From contig CAYGSA010000063.1 in assembly GCA_964352375.1 (NCBI GenBank), positions 1 through 10,231 of the forward strand: 10,231 bases of DNA. Direction: 5' to 3'. This DNA is from UBA1672 sp964352375. Its GTDB lineage: Bacteria > Pseudomonadota > Alphaproteobacteria > Micavibrionales > Micavibrionaceae. Positions 7,763 through 10,231 of this stretch are shown in pieces. How positions within the stretch are numbered: the first letter of the stretch is position 1; each line of letters opens with the position of its first letter. The position numbers and the translations under genes were made by a program. The notes under the pieces were generated by a model. The model saw only the letters and a list, made by a program, of their open reading frames with translations. It did no database searches and had not been told where the DNA came from.

Positions 7763-8280
7763 ACTTTAACCCCAATAGAAACAAGCACCTCATGCACCCC
7801 ATCTTCAAAAAACCGCTGCCCATAAACTTCAAAATCGGTTTGATACAAACGAACCAAATCCGATTGCCAAACCGCTGTCCATGTTTCGAGCAGAGCTTTA
7901 GGCTGCTCGCCTGCCGCACTCATCATTGCATAATCTGCCGTCTCAACCTGAACGCGATGAAGCCCATCACGAAGCAACGCATCGCGTTGTTCGTCTTTCA
8001 AAAGCAGCACATCACCATCAACCTTATAGCCAATCGTAAGGCGATAAGGCTTCGTATAATCACCTTCATAATCCGAATACACCGCATAAATAATATCACC
8101 AACGCGATTTTCAACCGATTGCCCCACGCTTTCCTTGAAAAAACGCTCCCAAAGCGAGTTAATCTGCTCAGACGCCTCATCACGATTTTTAATAACAGAT
8201 GAAACACCAACAACATCAAACGCCTCAACGCGATCCAGCCCAGCTTTAACTTCGTAATTCTGACTCATATTCTCTTTCAA
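7759..8280 (-). CDS. GyrI/Cass2-like effector-binding domain protein
   Basis: This 173-residue cytoplasmic protein resembles the stand-alone effector-binding domains related to the C-terminal ligand domain of AraC/MerR-type regulators (GyrI-like, Cass2 subgroup). The visible signature runs VVGVSSVIKN near 23-32, then INSLWERFF (40-48), then DIIYAVYSDYEGDYT (62-76) with YRLTIGYKV (79-87), and finally WQSDLVRLYQTDFEVYG near 138-153. No DNA-binding domain, signal peptide or membrane segment is present, so it is more likely a ligand binder than a regulator by itself. It lies between trpB and trpA, which are usually adjacent, and overlaps trpA by 4 nt. The start may be the TTG at 8280, preceded by a perfect AAGGAG 6 nt away, or the ATG at 8268 four codons in. 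Its ligand is unknown. A link to tryptophan metabolism is inferred from position only. Confidence 0.78.
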   Translation of the reverse strand: MKENMSQNYEVKAGLDRVEAFDVVGVSSVIKNRDEASEQINSLWERFFKESVGQSVENRVGDIIYAVYSDYEGDYTKPYRLTIGYKVDGDVLLLKDEQRDALLRDGLHRVQVETADYAMMSAAGEQPKALLETWTAVWQSDLVRLYQTDFEVYGQRFFEDGVHEVLVSIGVKV

Positions 8281-8286
8281 TATTCA

Positions 8287-8292
8287 CTCCTT
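8287..8292 (-). promoter_or_regulatory. Consensus Shine-Dalgarno deciding a TTG start
   Basis: The minus strand reads AAGGAG, then TGAATA, then TTG. This is the best Shine-Dalgarno in the window and sits 6 nt before the TTG at 8278-8280. The alternative ATG at 8266-8268 would be 18 nt from this site and has only a weaker AAGAGA nearby. This favours the TTG start for the effector-binding gene. Confidence 0.6.
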
Positions 8293-8308
8293 GCACCCTT
8301 AAATCCGC

Positions 8309-8318
8309 TAACGCGTTA
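8309..8318. other. Perfect 10-bp palindrome TAACGCGTTA
   Basis: TAACGCGTTA is self-complementary and lies about 30 nt upstream of the effector-binding gene start. It could be a small operator half-site pair. It could also be chance, or the foot of the larger hairpin next to it. Confidence 0.3.
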
Positions 8319-8320
8319 AG

Positions 8321-8400
8321 CGAAAATTTTGATCTTTCAGAACCGGAACGGAGCATACATAAAGTATGTGAGTACCGGAAGCGCAAAAAATCGAAATTTG
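8321..8400. repeat. Nested imperfect hairpin in the trpB-effector gap
   Basis: The core is CATAC (8354-8358), a 5-nt loop, and GTATG (8364-8368). It is enclosed by CCGG at 8343-8346 and CCGG at 8375-8378. Outside that, the A/T-rich arms CGAAAATTTTGATCTTT (8321-8337) and CAAAAAATCGAAATTTG (8384-8400) are imperfectly complementary. This layered design resembles dispersed intergenic palindromic elements or a structured mRNA spacer. No T-run follows on the minus strand, so it is not a standard intrinsic terminator. It may tune the expression of trpB relative to the genes downstream. Confidence 0.5.
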
Positions 8401-8419
8401 CAGCAAGCGAGAGTAGAAT

Positions 8420-9628
8420 TTAAATCTCCACACCCAGCTTTTCGGCTACGGTAAAAATATCCTTATCCCCGCGGCCACAAAGATTCATAACAATTATATG
8501 ATCCTTCGGCAGGTCACCTGCAATTTTCGCAACATGAGCCATTGCATGTGAAGGTTCAAGCGCAGGAATAATCCCCTCCAGCTTAGAGCACAGCTGAAAC
8601 GCATCGAGCGCCTCATCATCCGTAACCGAAACATAATCAACGCGTTTACGATCAAACAACCAGGCATGCTCCGGCCCAATACCAGGATAATCAAGCCCCG
8701 CAGAAATCGAGTGCGCCTCTTGAATTTGCCCGTCATCATCTTGCAAAAAATAAGTCTGCATCCCATGCAACACACCAGGCTTACCGCCAGCTAGGCTCGC
8801 CGCATGGCTCTCCGTACTAACGCCCATACCGCCTGCTTCAACGCCAATCATGCGCACATCAGGGTCATCTAAAAACGGATGAAACAGCCCCATCGCATTT
8901 GACCCGCCGCCAATCGCCGCGATTAACGTGTCAGGCAAACGCCCTTCACGCTCCATCATTTGCGCTTTGGTTTCCGTTCCAATCACAGATTGAAAATCAC
9001 GAACCATAGACGGAAACGGATGCGGCCCAGCAACTGTACCAATCAAATAATATGTATCGCGCACATTCGTGACCCAATCACGCATCGCTTCATTCATCGC
9101 ATCTTTAAGCGAACTAGAACCACTCTCGACGCTGCGCACCTCTGCGCCCAATAATTTCATACGAAATACATTCGGAGACTGACGCTCTAAATCCTTCGCG
9201 CCCATAAAAATCACACAAGGAATATCAAACAATGCACACACTGTCGCCGTTGCAACGCCGTGTTGACCCGCGCCTGTTTCGGCAATAATGCGCGTCTTAC
9301 CCATACGTTTGGCAAGCAATACTTGACCAATGCAGTGATTAATCTTGTGCGCGCCTGTATGGTTCAATTCATCACGTTTAAAATAAACCTTAGCGCCGCC
9401 AAAATACTCCGTCGTTTTCTTCGCAAAATAGAGCGGCGAAGGGCGACCAATATAATGTTTCGCCAAATCGTCAAATTCGGCCCAAAACGCAGGGTCAGCT
9501 TTCGCCTCCTCCCAAGCCTGTTCAACAGAAAGGATTAAAGGCATCAACGTCTCTGCAACGTAACGCCCGCCATATTGACCAAAATGCCCGCGTTCATCGG
9601 GCTGATTTTTAAATGAATTAACGCTCAT
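8420..9628 (-). CDS. trpB: Tryptophan synthase beta subunit
   Basis: TrpB (402 residues) is the PLP enzyme that condenses indole from TrpA with serine to make tryptophan. It shows the canonical N-terminus PDERGHFGQYGGRYVAETLMP, the PLP lysine Lys95 in HTGAHKIN, catalytic Glu117 in AETGAGQHG, the PLP-phosphate loop GGGSNA (240-245) and the closing GRGDKD (385-390). Cys384 sits where the enteric enzyme has the serine that contacts the PLP ring nitrogen. The length is normal for TrpB1-type enzymes. The ATG has no evident Shine-Dalgarno and follows a 111-nt gap after trpF that holds a palindrome and a possible promoter. Confidence 0.98.
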   Translation of the reverse strand: MSVNSFKNQPDERGHFGQYGGRYVAETLMPLILSVEQAWEEAKADPAFWAEFDDLAKHYIGRPSPLYFAKKTTEYFGGAKVYFKRDELNHTGAHKINHCIGQVLLAKRMGKTRIIAETGAGQHGVATATVCALFDIPCVIFMGAKDLERQSPNVFRMKLLGAEVRSVESGSSSLKDAMNEAMRDWVTNVRDTYYLIGTVAGPHPFPSMVRDFQSVIGTETKAQMMEREGRLPDTLIAAIGGGSNAMGLFHPFLDDPDVRMIGVEAGGMGVSTESHAASLAGGKPGVLHGMQTYFLQDDDGQIQEAHSISAGLDYPGIGPEHAWLFDRKRVDYVSVTDDEALDAFQLCSKLEGIIPALEPSHAMAHVAKIAGDLPKDHIIVMNLCGRGDKDIFTVAEKLGVEI

Positions 9629-9637
9629 GCGCGGGAC

Positions 9638-9666
9638 TATATAGTGATTTCAAATAAAAATGAACA
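9638..9666 (-). promoter_or_regulatory. Possible promoter just upstream of trpB
   Basis: The minus strand has TATATA at 9643-9638, inside the palindrome ACTATATAGT (9636-9645). It is preceded at 17 nt by the weak -35 candidate TGTTCA. Transcription would start only a few bases before the trpB ATG, giving a leaderless or nearly leaderless mRNA, which fits the absence of a Shine-Dalgarno. The -35 match is poor (3 of 6), so this is tentative. Confidence 0.3.
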
Positions 9667-9680
9667 TTTTAATTTGAAAT
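9647..9680. repeat. 34-bp near-perfect AT-rich palindrome, possible operator
   Basis: The arms ATTTCAAATAAAAATG (9647-9662) and CATTTTAATTTGAAAT (9665-9680) are complementary at 15 of 16 positions around a 2-nt centre. The element lies 18 nt upstream of the trpB start and covers the spacer and -35 of the candidate promoter, as a repressor site would. As RNA it would be a long, AU-rich hairpin. No tryptophan-rich leader peptide is present. Confidence 0.6.
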
Positions 9681-9696
9681 TGTACCGAGTGACTAC

Positions 9697-9722
9697 AAGG
9701 CGGGCGATAGCCCGAAAGCCTT
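9697..9722 (-). other. GC-rich hairpin downstream of trpF
   Basis: CGGGC (9701-9705) and GCCCG (9710-9714) pair around a GATA loop, and outer AAGG (9697-9700) can pair with CCTT (9719-9722) across a bulge. It begins 17 nt after the trpF stop on the minus strand. There is no T-run after it in that direction, so it is more likely an mRNA 3'-stabilising hairpin or a weak attenuating structure than an intrinsic terminator. Confidence 0.45.
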
Positions 9723-9739
9723 AGTGGCGTTTGAACGAA

Positions 9740-10231
9740 TTAAAGCCCCTTAACCGCCGCAAGAAAAGCCCTGATCTTATCTGAATCTTTCTCGCCGCGC
9801 GTGACTTCCACGCCGGAGGAAACATCAACAGCGTTCGGCGAAAGAACCGCAAGCGCATCCGAAACATTCTCAACTGTCAAACCACCCGAAAGCATCCATG
9901 GCTTTGAGAATTTCAGCCCCTCAAGCAGACACCAATCAAAACACGTCCCCGACCCACCTTTAACGTTATCAAATAAATACATATCCGCAACGTCTCGATA
10001 TTCCTCAATATCTTCTAAATCCGAAGCGTCACAAACCCCAAAAGCCTTGATAATCGGCATATTATAACGCGCCTTAATCTCCACGCATCGCTCCACAGTC
10101 TCCTCTCCATGTAACTGAATCATGTCAAGCTGCACCCGCCCCAAAACATGCTCAAGCACCACATCACTCGGGTCAACAAACAACCCAACAGATCGAACCC
10201 CCGTCGGCACGGCGTAAACCAGCTCCTTAGC
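9740..10231 (-). CDS. trpF: Phosphoribosylanthranilate isomerase (5'-truncated by window edge)
   Basis: TrpF, a TIM-barrel enzyme, isomerises N-(5'-phosphoribosyl)anthranilate to CdRP in tryptophan synthesis. The frame stays open to the edge (AKELVYAV and then PTGVRSVGLF), so the true start and roughly the first 50 residues, including the catalytic cysteine, are outside. An internal GTG at 10208-10210 is not the start. Visible marks are VGLFVDPS, IQLHGEE, the catalytic Asp in LFDNVKGGSGTCFDW, the phosphate-binding LSGGLTVENV and DVSSGVEVTRGEKD near the end. The 163 visible residues fit a family length of about 205-220. The gene ends in TAA, and its position upstream of trpB is the standard alphaproteobacterial order. 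Confidence 0.95.
   Translation of the reverse strand, partial: AKELVYAVPTGVRSVGLFVDPSDVVLEHVLGRVQLDMIQLHGEETVERCVEIKARYNMPIIKAFGVCDASDLEDIEEYRDVADMYLFDNVKGGSGTCFDWCLLEGLKFSKPWMLSGGLTVENVSDALAVLSPNAVDVSSGVEVTRGEKDSDKIRAFLAAVKGL

Noticed and set aside
7792..8202. Plus-strand open frame of 136 codons opposite the effector-binding gene
   Set aside because: It has an Ile/Asn/Arg-rich antisense composition, no family features and no Shine-Dalgarno, and the minus-strand frame has clear domain signatures.
8321..8400. Intrinsic terminator after trpB
   Set aside because: The hairpin has no T-run on the minus strand, and transcription must continue or restart to express trpA and accD.
9629..9739. Classical trp attenuator with a leader peptide upstream of trpB
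   Set aside because: No short frame with clustered Trp codons was found on the minus strand, and the hairpin at 9697-9722 is not followed by a T-run.
10208..10210. GTG at 10210 as the start of trpF
   Set aside because: The frame stays open to the window edge, and starting here would lose the conserved first strand and catalytic cysteine of the barrel.

Overview
The window looks like chromosomal core from an alphaproteobacterium with moderately AT-rich DNA. The evidence is the gene order trpF-trpB-trpA-accD-folC, a standard alphaproteobacterial cluster, together with a response regulator/sensor kinase pair that reads clearly as ChvI/ChvG, a system characteristic of that class. The genus cannot be fixed from the sequence. 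Almost all coding capacity is on the minus strand, so transcription runs from the right edge to the left.

Right part (10231 to 5916): a 5'-truncated trpF, then trpB, then a small GyrI/Cass2-like effector-binding protein, then trpA and accD. TrpF, TrpB and TrpA catalyse late steps of tryptophan synthesis, and AccD is the beta carboxyltransferase subunit of acetyl-CoA carboxylase. The effector-binding gene between trpB and trpA is the odd member. It overlaps trpA by 4 nt, so the two are probably translationally coupled. Two structured non-coding gaps interrupt the cluster. The trpF-trpB gap holds a near-perfect 34-bp AT-rich palindrome, next to a possible promoter just upstream of trpB. The trpB-effector gap (139 nt) holds a nested imperfect hairpin that may be a dispersed palindromic repeat.

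Middle part (5915 to 2229): folC abuts accD with no spacer, chvI follows folC after 17 nt, and the chvG start lies inside the 3' end of chvI (62-nt overlap). Housekeeping genes and an envelope-sensing two-component system therefore form one tightly packed same-strand block.

Left part (2228 to 1): after an 80-nt AT-rich gap with a plausible promoter comes a divergent Enzyme I-like PEP-protein phosphotransferase. It keeps the phospho-histidine, the catalytic cysteine and the main PEP/Mg ligands. It appears to have lost the usual NPxLGxR segment, and it has altered active-site neighbours and a C-terminal extension. In other Alphaproteobacteria chvI/chvG often neighbour PTS-related genes (hprK, EIIA, HPr), so this placement is suggestive. 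The left edge probably holds the last codons of a convergent plus-strand gene, followed by a shared bidirectional terminator.

No tRNA, rRNA, CRISPR array, insertion sequence or attachment site was seen, and no gene-free stretch exceeds 300 bases.
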